32,936 nucleotides of DNA. It comes from a bacterium 210917-SL.2.15 (GTDB lineage: Bacteria; Bacillota; Clostridia; Oscillospirales; Oscillospiraceae). A program made the translations under genes and the position numbers. The notes beneath the pieces are model-generated. The model searched no databases and was not told the origin of the DNA. It saw only the letters and a list, made by a program, of their open reading frames with translations. How positions within the stretch are numbered: the first letter of the stretch is position 1; every line of letters starts with the position of its first letter. Below are positions 1 to 5,794 of the stretch, one piece after another. The stretch spans positions 1 to 32,936 of the forward strand of contig JAJCJC010000023.1 of NCBI GenBank assembly GCA_020555605.1, read 5' to 3'.

Positions 1-62
1 GCCTGATAATCCTCTACGGCCTGAATCTTTAGCTCCGGTGGTATTTTGCCTTTTAAGCTCAT
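1..62 (-). CDS. IS3-family transposase OrfA, N-terminal fragment (partial)
   Basis: The minus strand reads from an ATG at 62 preceded by GGAGGG about 10 bases upstream and gives MSLKGKIPPELKIQAVEDYQ before running off the window. This is typical of the start of IS3/IS150 OrfA, a helix-turn-helix protein that binds the element ends and is normally joined to the DDE integrase OrfB by programmed frameshifting. Only 20 residues are visible, so integrity and activity cannot be judged. The family call rests on the opening KGKIPPELKIQAVEDY pattern and the adjacent IS-like terminus. Confidence 0.7.
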   Translation of the reverse strand, partial: MSLKGKIPPELKIQAVEDYQ

Positions 63-122
63 GATAATTGCTCCCTCCGTTTCGACAGTTTTGTTTTTCC
101 GCTGTCTACTTTAAAGGGAGCA
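1..122 (-). mobile_element. Left end of an IS3-family (IS150-like) insertion sequence, cut by the window edge
   Basis: Reading leftward, the element appears to begin at 122 with TGCTCCCTTTAAAGTAGACA, the TG...AAAGTAGACAG type of terminal sequence common in IS150-like elements. About 60 bases further in comes a ribosome site and an ATG for a transposase OrfA. Only this end is in the window, so the right inverted repeat and target duplication cannot be checked. The terminal sequence assignment rests on family resemblance. Confidence 0.7.
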
Positions 123-140
123 TATCAGGTGAACTGATAT
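122..140. repeat. Small inverted repeat abutting the IS terminus
   Basis: ATATCAG and CTGATAT are separated by 5 bases and begin exactly where the IS-like end stops. A T-rich tract follows (141-153). It may be a weak AT-rich hairpin or simply the sequence into which the element inserted. Apart from this, 141-223 shows only a strong purine tract (AAGGAGGT at 191-198). Confidence 0.35.
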
Positions 141-223
141 TGATTTTGTTTTTATGTTGTGCGCGGAACATAAATCTCACGCCAATGGAGAAGGAGGTAT
201 ACTCAAAGTAAGGAAGTAAGTCT

Positions 224-283
224 ATGGACGCTTTGGCATTGCTCATCGGTATTGTCTTTATACTTTATAATTGTATTGGGTGA
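224..283 (+). CDS. Possible 19-residue hydrophobic peptide
   Basis: ATG at 224 to TGA at 281-283 encodes MDALALLIGIVFILYNCIG, almost entirely hydrophobic and long enough to span a membrane once. AAGGAAG lies 7 bases upstream, and a stronger AAGGAGGT lies about 25 bases upstream. A second short ORF begins at once downstream, so the two could be translated together. I do not recognise the peptide. The case rests on the membrane-like composition and the ribosome site, and a chance ORF cannot be excluded. Confidence 0.3.
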   Translation: MDALALLIGIVFILYNCIG

Positions 284-291
284 CTGGGCCC

Positions 292-399
292 ATGGGAAAG
301 GTGGACCGGTTTCTGCGCGGCCATCCGTTTGAGGCGGAGGAAGAGTTGCCGCCGGTTTCTTCCGAAGAGAACGATGAATGGGAAGAGAGCCGTTTTTGA
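292..399 (+). CDS. Possible 35-residue acidic small protein
   Basis: ATG at 292 to TGA at 397-399 encodes an acidic peptide starting MGKVDRFLRGHPFEAEEELP, with a run of Glu/Asp towards the end (ENDEWEESRF). It sits 8 bases after the stop of the hydrophobic 19-residue ORF, which fits translational coupling. No good ribosome site of its own is visible. An in-frame GTG at 280 that overlaps the previous stop is an alternative start. Function is unknown. The base composition matches surrounding coding DNA, but conservation is untested. Confidence 0.35.
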   Translation: MGKVDRFLRGHPFEAEEELPPVSSEENDEWEESRF

Positions 400-484
400 C
401 AGGACCGCCAGAATGGGAGGGAGTGTTTTCCTCCGCCGCTGGTGCAGAAATTTTCAAATTCCAGCGAAAATTTACATTTTGGTA

Positions 485-513
485 TTGACAAAACGGGGGT
501 ACTTGCATATAAT
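485..513 (+). promoter_or_regulatory. Consensus housekeeping promoter of the tRNA operon
   Basis: Perfect -35 TTGACA (485-490) and perfect -10 TATAAT (508-513) with a 17-base spacer, ending 33 bases before the first tRNA. A perfect match to the vegetative sigma consensus is what a stable-RNA promoter is expected to look like. It should transcribe the three tRNAs as one unit up to the hairpin at 854-893. Confidence 0.9.
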
Positions 514-546
514 AATAACTGCTCTGTCGGACGGCAGACGCAATTT

Positions 547-623
547 GGCGGCATAGCTCAGTTGGCTAGAGCATGCGGTTCATACCCGCAGTGTCCCCGG
601 TTCAAATCCAGGTGCCGCTACCA
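547..623 (+). tRNA. tRNA-Met (anticodon CAT), elongator type
   Basis: A 77-base cloverleaf with encoded CCA. The acceptor GGCGGCA pairs with TGCCGCT (first pair G-U). The anticodon stem TGCGG/CCGCA holds loop TTCATAC, giving CAT. The initiator hallmarks (unpaired position 1-72, three G-C pairs next to the anticodon loop) are absent, so elongator Met is favoured. The T stem CCCGG/CCAGG carries one C-A mismatch in the middle pair. Confidence 0.9.
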
Positions 624-657
624 ACTTCCCATGTGAGCATTTCATGTGGGAGCCTAT

Positions 658-732
658 GGCCCGTTGGTCAAGTGGTTAAGACACGGCCCTTTCACGGCTG
701 TAACATGGGTTCGAGTCCCGTACGGGTCACCA
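658..732 (+). tRNA. tRNA-Glu (anticodon TTC)
   Basis: A 75-base cloverleaf. Acceptor GGCCCGT pairs with ACGGGTC, the anticodon loop CTTTCAC gives TTC, the T loop TTCGAGT lies between GGG and CCC, and CCA is encoded. It is 34 bases after tRNA-Met and shares its promoter. Confidence 0.95.
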
Positions 733-768
733 CAAAAAACCTCACGGCGTGTGCTGCGGGGTTTATAC

Positions 769-845
769 GGAGGCTTAGCTCAGCTGGTTAGAGCGCTTGC
801 TTCACACGCAAGAGGTCACAGGTTCGAGTCCTGTAGTCTCCACCA
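769..845 (+). tRNA. tRNA-Val (anticodon CAC)
   Basis: A 77-base cloverleaf. Acceptor GGAGGCT pairs with AGTCTCC (one G-U). The anticodon stem CTTGC/GCAAG holds loop TTCACAC, giving CAC. The T arm is CAGG-TTCGAGT-CCTG and CCA is encoded. It is the last gene of the tRNA operon. Conjugative-element remnants begin just beyond it, so its 3' end could have been an integration site, but no repeated 3' segment was seen in the window. Confidence 0.95.
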
Positions 846-853
846 AAGCAACA

Positions 854-900
854 AAATCCGAACTTATTCCCGATTGGGGATGGGTTTGGATTTATTTTTT
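854..900 (+). terminator. Intrinsic terminator of the tRNA operon
   Basis: AAATCCGAAC (854-863) pairs with GTTTGGATTT (884-893) with one G-U, and a smaller TCCC/GGGA stem lies inside. The hairpin is followed at once by ATTTTTTTTATT. It lies 8 bases after tRNA-Val. Confidence 0.85.
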
Positions 901-925
901 TTATTGATGAAGTACGACCATGTTA

Positions 926-958
926 AAACACGAGGGCGGAGATACCGCCCTCGTGTTT
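926..958 (-). terminator. Strong hairpin terminator after the small ICE-type gene
   Basis: A perfect 14-bp stem, AAACACGAGGGCGG with CCGCCCTCGTGTTT, around loop AGATA. It starts 1 base after the stop of the minus-strand gene ending at 960. The stem ends in T/A pairs, so it also ends in a short T run in either direction. Confidence 0.8.
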
Positions 959-959
959 G

Positions 960-1115
960 TTATTGCGCTTTTTTCCATTCTTCGAATTCATTTTTTCCCT
1001 GTTCGCTGTCATAGTATGCTTGGATTTTCGGCAATAGACAGCGAGCCAATGTATCGATGACACTGTCGGGGATACTTTTTTCATGTTTCGTTGCCCCACA
1101 TGTATTATCACTCAT
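960..1115 (-). CDS. Small conjugative-element protein following FtsK (51 aa)
   Basis: ATG at 1115 overlaps the FtsK stop by four bases (ATGA), and the gene ends in TAA at 960-962, just before a strong hairpin. The 51-residue product begins MSDNTCGATKHEKSIPDSVI and continues with a mixed acidic/basic helix (LARCLLPKIQAYYDSEQ) to a Lys-Gln end. No named domain is recognised. The tight coupling suggests it was co-translated with the translocase of an integrative conjugative element. It looks intact although its upstream partner is broken. The ORF is read directly, and the functional association is inferred from the overlap. Confidence 0.6.
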   Translation of the reverse strand: MSDNTCGATKHEKSIPDSVIDTLARCLLPKIQAYYDSEQGKNEFEEWKKAQ

Positions 1116-1540
1116 TCCCAATGTCCCCTCGGCTCCCATACACTATCTTCAAACCAGTATCCCTGCAACAGATGCCCGTCATCCAGCAGGAATCGTCCTT
1201 GAGCATCCTTCGGGATTAGTTTATTGGCGTCTCCGTTATCCAAAATAATTTGTGACAAAATGGTATCTGCGCGACCACAAATCCGACAGCCAAGGTTAGA
1301 GCGGATTTGTCCGGGCAGACTTGAGCGTCCGGCCTTTGGGTTGCCATAATCAGATGGATACCCATCGCACGACCCTGTCGAGCAATTTTAGACAGGTATC
1401 GGATGATTTCTTCAATCAGTTCTTTTTCTTCCTTGTCCCGTCCGGTCTTGTCGATGATTTCAGCCACTTCGTCGCAACCAATGATGATGCGCACATCGAT
1501 GGGGATATTTTTTACGCCGCCCACCCGGCAGTACGCCATG
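1112..1540 (-). pseudogene. FtsK/SpoIIIE-type DNA translocase of a conjugative element, 3' remnant with a frameshift
   Basis: The minus strand encodes the C-terminal part of an FtsK/TcpA-like ATPase as found in Tn916-type elements, which pumps the conjugating DNA strand to the mating pore. Visible pieces are the Walker-B-like segment IIIGCDEVAEIIDKTG, then IARQGRAMGIHLIMATQRPD. Near 1318-1322 the frame shifts by one base: the family sequence LPGQIRSNLGCRICGRAD and SQIILDNGDANKLIPKDAQG follows in the next frame to a TGA at 1112-1114. The N-terminal part (including Walker A) is missing, because homology ends near 1540 where an opposite-strand surface-protein fragment begins. Truncation plus frameshift makes it non-functional. 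Confidence 0.8.
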
Positions 1541-2576
1541 AAGTACCTCGACCTGATCGACGCCAACGACAGCACCCCTGCTGGTCTGGGCGCAGGGTGA
1601 ATACAGCATTTATCTGCCGTACCCTGCGGGTACCGACCAGAGCGCGGAATTTGCTCTTTACCGTTTCGATAACCTGAACCGCACCTACACCGATGTGGAC
1701 AGCAGCGAGGGAGCGCTGGACAACATCAAAAAGACCACCATTCGCGAGGTCGCAGTCAGGAATGAGGTAAACGGTATCAAGTTTACCGTGCCTGCTGATT
1801 TTGCCAATGCGGACAACTATTCCATCGGAGCTATGGCCCTGACATAGATCAAGAAAACATCAGGCGGCGGAACCACCACGCGCTACACGCCGACTTACGA
1901 ATCCAACGGAGGGACGAAATAGGATTCCGAGCGCTACCGCCGGAACACGGTGGTGCATCTGGATAAAGTCCCGGTGCGGGAAGGCTATACCTTCACCGGC
2001 TGGTATGCGGACAAGGACCTGACGGAGAAGATCGGCGAGATCAAAATGACCTCGAACAAGACCGTCTATGCCGGCTGGGAAGCTACCGGCGTGCCGGGCT
2101 GGCTCAACGGTGAGGATCACTTTGCCTACATCATCGGTGACGACGAAGGCTATGTCCGCCCGCTGGCCAACGTCACCCGCGCGGAGTTTGCGGCAATCTG
2201 TGCCCGGTTCGATACCGGTACTGCCGACGGCGAGAGCAACTTCACGAACATCTCCGGCCATTGGGCCGCAAGCGAAATCCGGCGTGCGGCGCAGCTGGGC
2301 TGGATCCAGGGCGACCCGGACGGGCGCTTCCGCCCGAATGCGCCGATCACGCGGGCAGAGGCTAGGACGATCATCAACCGGGTTCTGAATCGGCTGCCGG
2401 AGGAGAAAGAGGACCTTCTGGAAGGGAGGAACGAGTGGCCGGACAATCTTCCGGGAGCCTGGTATTACCTGGCGGTGCAGGAAGCCACAAACAGCCACGT
2501 CTACGAACGCAAGGGCGAAGTTTATGAACACGGGACGGAAATGCATGCGGATCCTAATTGGAGAGACTATCAATAA
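1536..2576 (+). pseudogene. Large SLH/Listeria-Bacteroides-repeat surface protein, C-terminal remnant
   Basis: One plus-strand frame from about 1580 to TAA at 2574-2576 encodes an Ig-like/beta segment (WAQGEYSIYLPYPAGTDQS), a Listeria-Bacteroides repeat (VPVREGYTFTGWYADKDLTE ... TVYAGWE) and then SLH motifs (NVTRAEFAAICARF, FTNISGHWAASEIRRAAQLG, FRPNAPITRAEARTIINRVL). Two in-frame TAG codons interrupt it, at 1843-1845 and 1919-1921. A further one-base shift near 1580 separates it from MKYLDLIDANDSTP upstream. The 5' end, signal peptide and first SLH repeats are missing at the junction with the FtsK remnant. The intact piece downstream of the second TAG could start at ATG 1950 but lacks a signal peptide. 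I infer a decayed S-layer-anchored protein. Confidence 0.75.
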
Positions 2577-2614
2577 AAGTGAATACAGTGGAAGGAAAAG
2601 GATCGTTTGAAGAC

Positions 2615-2656
2615 AGCCGGCCTCAATCATTTGAATTGAGGCCGGCTGCCTTTTTT
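2615..2656 (+). terminator. Intrinsic terminator after the SLH remnant
   Basis: A 13-bp stem, AGCCGGCCTCAAT with ATTGAGGCCGGCT, a 7-base loop, then CC and six T residues. It lies 38 bases after the stop of the surface-protein remnant and was presumably its native terminator. Confidence 0.85.
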
Positions 2657-2742
2657 GTTGCAGGTTGCACGGATCTGTACAACATTTGGTAAAGGAATAG
2701 GCTTTTATGAAGAAATGTTCTAAAAGAGGGGAGGCGAGGCTT

Positions 2743-2994
2743 TTGACGGAAATTATTGTAGCGCTGATCACAGGCGGGCTGGCATTGGCGGGAGTATTTT
2801 GGAGCAGCCATGCCACGGTCTGCCGAATGCACAGCGAAATGGAAAAAGCGCAGGCCGTCACTAATACAAAGTTGGAGGAATTGACGCGCGAGGTGCGGGA
2901 GCACAACCATTTTGCCCAACGTATGCCGGTTGTGGAAGAACAGATCAAGGTCATGAATCATAGGATCGGGGATTTGGAGGACTATCATAAATAA
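2743..2994 (+). CDS. Small phage-type membrane/coiled-coil protein (83 aa)
   Basis: The best start is TTG at 2743, 8 bases after GAGGGGAGG. An in-frame ATG at 2707 would add 12 basic residues and lacks a good ribosome site. The product begins with one membrane span (TEIIVALITGGLALAGVFWS) followed by a Glu/Lys-rich coiled coil ending IKVMNHRIGDLEDYHK. Small phage proteins encoded between tail and lysis genes have this layout (XhlA/holin-accessory-like), anchored in the membrane with the coiled coil outside or inside. A phage tail fragment lies 0.5 kb downstream, which supports a prophage origin. It looks intact, but the family name is tentative. Confidence 0.6.
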   Translation: MTEIIVALITGGLALAGVFWSSHATVCRMHSEMEKAQAVTNTKLEELTREVREHNHFAQRMPVVEEQIKVMNHRIGDLEDYHK

Positions 2995-3088
2995 TTCTTG
3001 TTGGCAATTTATGCTGTGCTTGTTGCATTCTATGTCTGTTTGGGTTGGGAGCATGTAAAAAGTGATTTGTACGTAGGTGAAACTGCTC

Positions 3089-3115
3089 AAAAGGCTGCCC
3101 ATAGGGTGGCCTTTT
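3089..3115. terminator. Terminator-like hairpin
   Basis: AAAAGGC-TG-CCC, loop ATA, GGG-TG-GCCTTTT: outer 7-bp and inner 3-bp stems separated by a symmetric mismatch and ending in TTTT. It could end transcription of the small phage-type gene about 100 bases upstream. The rest of 2995-3150 shows no gene. Confidence 0.5.
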
Positions 3116-3152
3116 ACCATTTAGAATGCAATTAGAATAAAAAATGCAGCAG

Positions 3153-3311
3153 TTTTTTCCGTCCTTAGTCTACTGTGTCTACCGGATGTCTGCCAGAATG
3201 GGGGGTAGAAGTGGCTGGGACAGAAGGAATGGGACCGAAGCAACGGAAGTGTCCGTCGGCGAGATGCCTACCAAATTGAAAATCGCTGTATTTGGCGATC
3301 CCCGGAAAGGC
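3153..3311 (+). repeat. Dispersed ~159-bp repeat, copy 1
   Basis: This stretch matches 32778-32936 base for base with no net gap (constant offset 29625), about 80% identical by eye. Conserved blocks include GTCTACC-type motifs, AGAATGGGGGG, GGAAGTGTCCGTCGGCGA and CTACCAAATTGA, and it runs into a long hairpin starting ATCCCCGGAAAG. No convincing reading frame is conserved. Copy 2 has four GTCTACC motifs. In copy 1 one is intact and three are degraded, which suggests copy 1 is older. It lies between phage/S-layer remnants. The possible roles (mobile repeat, recombination site, small RNA) are inference. Confidence 0.75.
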
Positions 3312-3339
3312 CGCTGTGGTGCGGCTTTCCGGGGATTTT
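3300..3339 (+). terminator. Long hairpin at the end of repeat copy 1
   Basis: CCCCGGAAAGGCCGC (3300-3314) pairs with GCGGCTTTCCGGGG (3321-3334) with one bulged G and loop TGTGGT, followed by ATTTT. The second repeat copy has CCCCGGAAAGCC without the bulged base, i.e. the perfectly pairing form. It therefore looks like a conserved intrinsic terminator of whatever the repeat transcribes. From here to 3466 I see only the leader of the truncated S-layer gene. Confidence 0.7.
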
Positions 3340-3466
3340 GCTTTGCAATCAAAGAGGCGCTATGCGGTATTTATAAGCCGGAATTTTGGCGGAAAAACGG
3401 GTTGTTTGTGCCAAATCAGATCACTTTTTGAAGCGAAACGATCAAAAAAAGGAGGACTACCGAACC

Positions 3467-3508
3467 ATGAAGAATCTGAAAAAGGTTCTGTCCCTGGTGT
3501 TGTCCTGA
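3467..3508 (+). pseudogene. S-layer protein start, truncated after 13 codons
   Basis: After AAAGGAGGACTACCGAACC comes an ATG and the start of a classic clostridial S-layer signal peptide, MKNLKKVLSLVLS, then TGA at 3506-3508. Normally the hydrophobic core would continue into an Ala-rich cleavage site and SLH repeats. The sequence switches at about 3505 to an opposite-strand phage tail fragment, so the gene has lost everything but its leader, ribosome site and 5' untranslated region. Its promoter and ribosome site may still fire. Recognition rests on the MKNLKKVL-type signal start and strong ribosome site. Confidence 0.65.
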
Positions 3509-3813
3509 TCCACGTAGCCCCCGCGCAGGTTATTGCAGCGCAGCATAATGGCGTTGGCGTGCTCTGCTCCGGCTTTGGGCGACAGATCCAGATGGTAATA
3601 CTGCGTTAGGTCCAGGGTGGAGACATCCACATCCACCTGGGCTGGGTTCGAGGAAAGCGCTGCCGCGCGCAGAAGGACATGAGGACGGGTGTGCCGGGCT
3701 GCAGTGATGGCTGCGTCCAGTTTCTGATTGTCTGCGTTAAAGTCGGTGTGCAGAACGCGGTCGGCCGCATCCCGCTGGTTCGGATGATAGTGTTTTGTAT
3801 ACTTTGTTTCGAT
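3509..3813 (-). pseudogene. Phage tail/structural protein fragment
   Basis: An open minus-strand frame with no start codon runs from about 3813 to the S-layer junction. Its beginning, KYTKHYHPNQRDAADRVLHT followed by DFNADNQKLDAAI, resembles the opening of clostridial phage tail-fibre-like proteins. Further on is VDVDVSTLDLTQYYHLDLS, as in their beta-rich receptor-binding part. An ATG (ATGGATAAA, about 3814-3822) lies just upstream in a different frame, so one lost base may have removed the start. Translation would run across the junction into antisense of the S-layer leader, so the C-terminus is lost. The family assignment is by resemblance and moderate. Confidence 0.55.
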
Positions 3814-3857
3814 TTATCCATTTTGTAGTCGAATTTTAGGGCAATAAAAACAGATAC

Positions 3858-3882
3858 AAAAAGCCCCCCTTGCGGGGGGGGC
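3858..3882 (-). terminator. Intrinsic terminator of the minus-strand operon
   Basis: On the minus strand GCCCCCC, loop GCAA, GGGGGGC, then TTTTT. It lies 5 bases after the stop of the small membrane ORF at 3888 and is probably the end of the apbE-NusG-Gx-AAA transcription unit. Confidence 0.85.
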
Positions 3883-3887
3883 AATGG

Positions 3888-4028
3888 TCAGCGCTTCTTT
3901 CCCAACCACAGCACTACGGCAAGAATTATTCCGGCAAAGATCAACAATGGCAGCATGTTCAGGAGCCAGAGCAGGAACACCGTGCCGAACATGGGGAGGG
4001 ATGGGGGAATTCCATGGGGCCATGTCAC
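3888..4028 (-). CDS. Small single-span membrane protein (46 aa, start uncertain)
   Basis: The minus strand encodes a peptide whose C-terminal 34 residues, from MFGTVFLLWLLNM to VVLWLGKKR, form one strong membrane span with a basic tail, ending at TGA directly before an intrinsic terminator. The chosen start is GTG at 4028 with GGAG 10 bases upstream. ATG 3992 lacks a ribosome site. A competing frame has an excellent AAAGGAGG before ATG 4071 but encodes a non-membrane sequence that runs through the terminator. A frameshift between the two, joining the 4071 start to the membrane span, is possible. No family is recognised. It lies 90 bases after the AAA+ gene in the same direction. Confidence 0.4.
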   Translation of the reverse strand: MTWPHGIPPSLPMFGTVFLLWLLNMLPLLIFAGIILAVVLWLGKKR

Positions 4029-4117
4029 ACTTACCGCGCTCCGATGGATCGTTGTGCACAGCGCCTGGCATAAAGGGCCTCCTTTTTCAATGGCCAGCTG
4101 GCGGGAGCGACGCGCGC

Positions 4118-5221
4118 TCACACCAGTTTTTTCTCCGGAAGGGCGCGGATGGTTTCGACATCGGCGCGGGTCAGCTTCATCAGGTCTTCGCGGGACAGGG
4201 TTTCCTGGGCGGCCAAGCGGTTGCACTGGGCCGTCAGGATCTGCTCAAACAGATTGCGCACGCCGCGGGCGTTGCCGAAGGACACGGGGGCGGTATTTTT
4301 TTCGGCGATCAGGAGGCGGACGGCTTTTTTGGTTTCTTCGTCCAGTTCATAGCAACCTTTTTGGCACTGCATTTCAAAAATGCGGACCAGTTCTTCCACA
4401 GAATAATCGTCGAAATGCAGATACCGGTTGAAACGGGATTCCAGGCCGGGATTGGAGTGGATAAAGGTTTCCATCAGCCCGTCGTAGCCAGCCACGATGA
4501 CGACCAGGTCATCCCGGTGATCCTCCATGGCTTTGAGCAGGGTGTCAATGGCTTCCTGGCCGAAATCGTTTTCGCTTTTGCCGTTGAGGGCGTAAGCTTC
4601 GTCGATAAAAAGCACGCCGCCCAGGGCCTTTTCAATGACTTTGCTGGTTTTGGCCGCAGTCTGGCCCACATAACCGGCCACCAGGCCGCTGCGGTCCACC
4701 TCTACCAGATGGCCGCGGGAAAGGATGCCGAGGCTGTGGTAAATGCGGGCCATCATCCGGGCGATTGTAGTTTTGCCGGTGCCGGGGTTGCCGGAAAAGA
4801 CCATGTGCAGCGACATATCGGTGCAGGGCAAGTCGGCTTCCCTGCGCTTTTGCTCAATCTGAGCCATATTGATGAGATTGTTGACTTCCCGCTTGACAGT
4901 ATCCAGACCGATGTACTGTTCCAGCTCGGCTTTCAGTTCAGCGATGTTCTCTTTCGGAGGGGCCTCCGGGGCAGCCTCGGCGGCGGGACCGTTGCCGGTG
5001 GAGGCGGCGGTTTTCGGTGCGGGGGAGTCCCTTTTGACCGTTTCGGCGGCGCCGGCGGGTGTGAGTTTGCTGGGATCCGGGGCGCTGGGGGGCGCGGGAC
5101 CCCAGAAATCGCTGCCCATGCGGCTCATATTGTTGGCGGTGAGGGTGCGGATCAGTTCCAGCTGCTGCTGGATGATGCGGTCTTTGCGGTCGCCTGTGCT
5201 GCCGCCCAGTTGCAATGCCAT
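4118..5221 (-). CDS. AAA+ ATPase of the CbxX/CfxQ (SpoVK-like) family, 367 aa
   Basis: A ring-forming AAA+ ATPase, probably a protein remodeller. The N-terminal 40 residues are helical. Residues 41-90 are a Pro/Ala-rich linker, and the ATPase core begins at about 95. Walker A SGNPGTGKTT is at 143-152 (K150). Walker B VLFIDEAYAL has D207/E208. The ESRFNRYLHF segment (R263, R266) supplies the arginine finger, and NARGVRNLFE is the sensor-2 helix. Family members include the Rubisco activase CbbX and sporulation protein SpoVK. No Rubisco is visible, so the target is unknown. The start ATG at 5221 has AAAGGAG 9 bases upstream. It is 44 bases after the Gx transporter gene and shares its direction, suggesting one operon with the flavin-transfer genes. 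Confidence 0.88.
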   Translation of the reverse strand: MALQLGGSTGDRKDRIIQQQLELIRTLTANNMSRMGSDFWGPAPPSAPDPSKLTPAGAAETVKRDSPAPKTAASTGNGPAAEAAPEAPPKENIAELKAELEQYIGLDTVKREVNNLINMAQIEQKRREADLPCTDMSLHMVFSGNPGTGKTTIARMMARIYHSLGILSRGHLVEVDRSGLVAGYVGQTAAKTSKVIEKALGGVLFIDEAYALNGKSENDFGQEAIDTLLKAMEDHRDDLVVIVAGYDGLMETFIHSNPGLESRFNRYLHFDDYSVEELVRIFEMQCQKGCYELDEETKKAVRLLIAEKNTAPVSFGNARGVRNLFEQILTAQCNRLAAQETLSREDLMKLTRADVETIRALPEKKLV

Positions 5222-5265
5222 CCGGCGTCACTCCTTTTACAGATTCATCTTGCGGGGAAACCGAT

Positions 5266-5784
5266 TCAGTTTCCGGGCGCTATTTTTGCTTTTTCCATGG
5301 CGGAAAAGAGAACCGCGGCCACGAAGCCGGTCAGCGCGCCGGTGAAAACGGATACCACCAACAGCACCGGAAGATACGCCACCGGCGCGGCACTGCCCAG
5401 AGTCAGCACGGCCGCGGCCACCTGGCCCGTGTTGTGTCCCGCCGCGCCGGCGATGGACACGCCGTAGATCGAGAGCCGGGGCAGGCGGTGCAGCAGGATC
5501 ATGATCAACATGGCCAGCACGCCGCCCATCAGGGAAAAGAGCAAGGCCGGCACGTTTCCGGCGAACATGGCGCCCAGAAGGCACCGGGCGACCAGGATCG
5601 CCATGGCCGGGGCTGCGCCCAGATAGTAGAGGGCAAAAACGGTGACGATATTCGCCAGGCCCAGTTTGAAGCCCGGCAGGGGGATCAGCATGGCGGTGGG
5701 GAGAAGGTTTTCCATGTAGGACAGCGCCAGGGCCATGGCGGCCAATACGGCGCACAGTGCCAGCTTATGCACATCGGTTTTCAT
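5266..5784 (-). CDS. Gx transporter family membrane protein (heptaprenyl diphosphate synthase component I-like; EetB-like)
   Basis: A 172-residue integral membrane protein with about five spans. Family features are KLALCAVLAAMALALSYMEN at the start, then PLPGFKLGLANIVTVFALYY and ARCLLGAMFAGNVPALLFSL. This Pfam family was named after heptaprenyl diphosphate synthase component I but is now usually annotated as the Gx transporter family. The combination with ApbE and a NusG-domain-II protein recalls the EetA/EetB pair of the Listeria flavin-based electron-transfer locus. The ATG at 5784 lies 10 bases after the NusG-II stop, with TGAGGCG upstream. A role in moving a flavin or quinone-type molecule across the membrane is inferred, not shown. 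Confidence 0.85.
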   Translation of the reverse strand: MKTDVHKLALCAVLAAMALALSYMENLLPTAMLIPLPGFKLGLANIVTVFALYYLGAAPAMAILVARCLLGAMFAGNVPALLFSLMGGVLAMLIMILLHRLPRLSIYGVSIAGAAGHNTGQVAAAVLTLGSAAPVAYLPVLLVVSVFTGALTGFVAAVLFSAMEKAKIAPGN

Positions 5785-5794
5785 GCCGTACGCC

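Noticed and set aside
769..845. Attachment site duplication at the tRNA-Val 3' end
   Set aside because: I looked for the last 20 or so bases of the tRNA elsewhere in the window and did not find them.
1843..1921. TAG read as an amino acid (stop-codon recoding)
   Set aside because: Not adopted as the main reading: the zinc-ribbon gene ends in TAG, the same remnant also has a frameshift and a missing 5' end, and no suppressor tRNA is visible.
3153..3311. CRISPR array
   Set aside because: The GTCTACC words are too short and irregularly spaced, there are no spacers of constant length, and no cas genes are present.
3884..5467. 527-residue plus-strand open frame
   Set aside because: It is antisense to the AAA+ ATPase and Gx transporter genes, which have full family motifs and ribosome sites. 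Long antisense frames are expected in GC-rich coding DNA.
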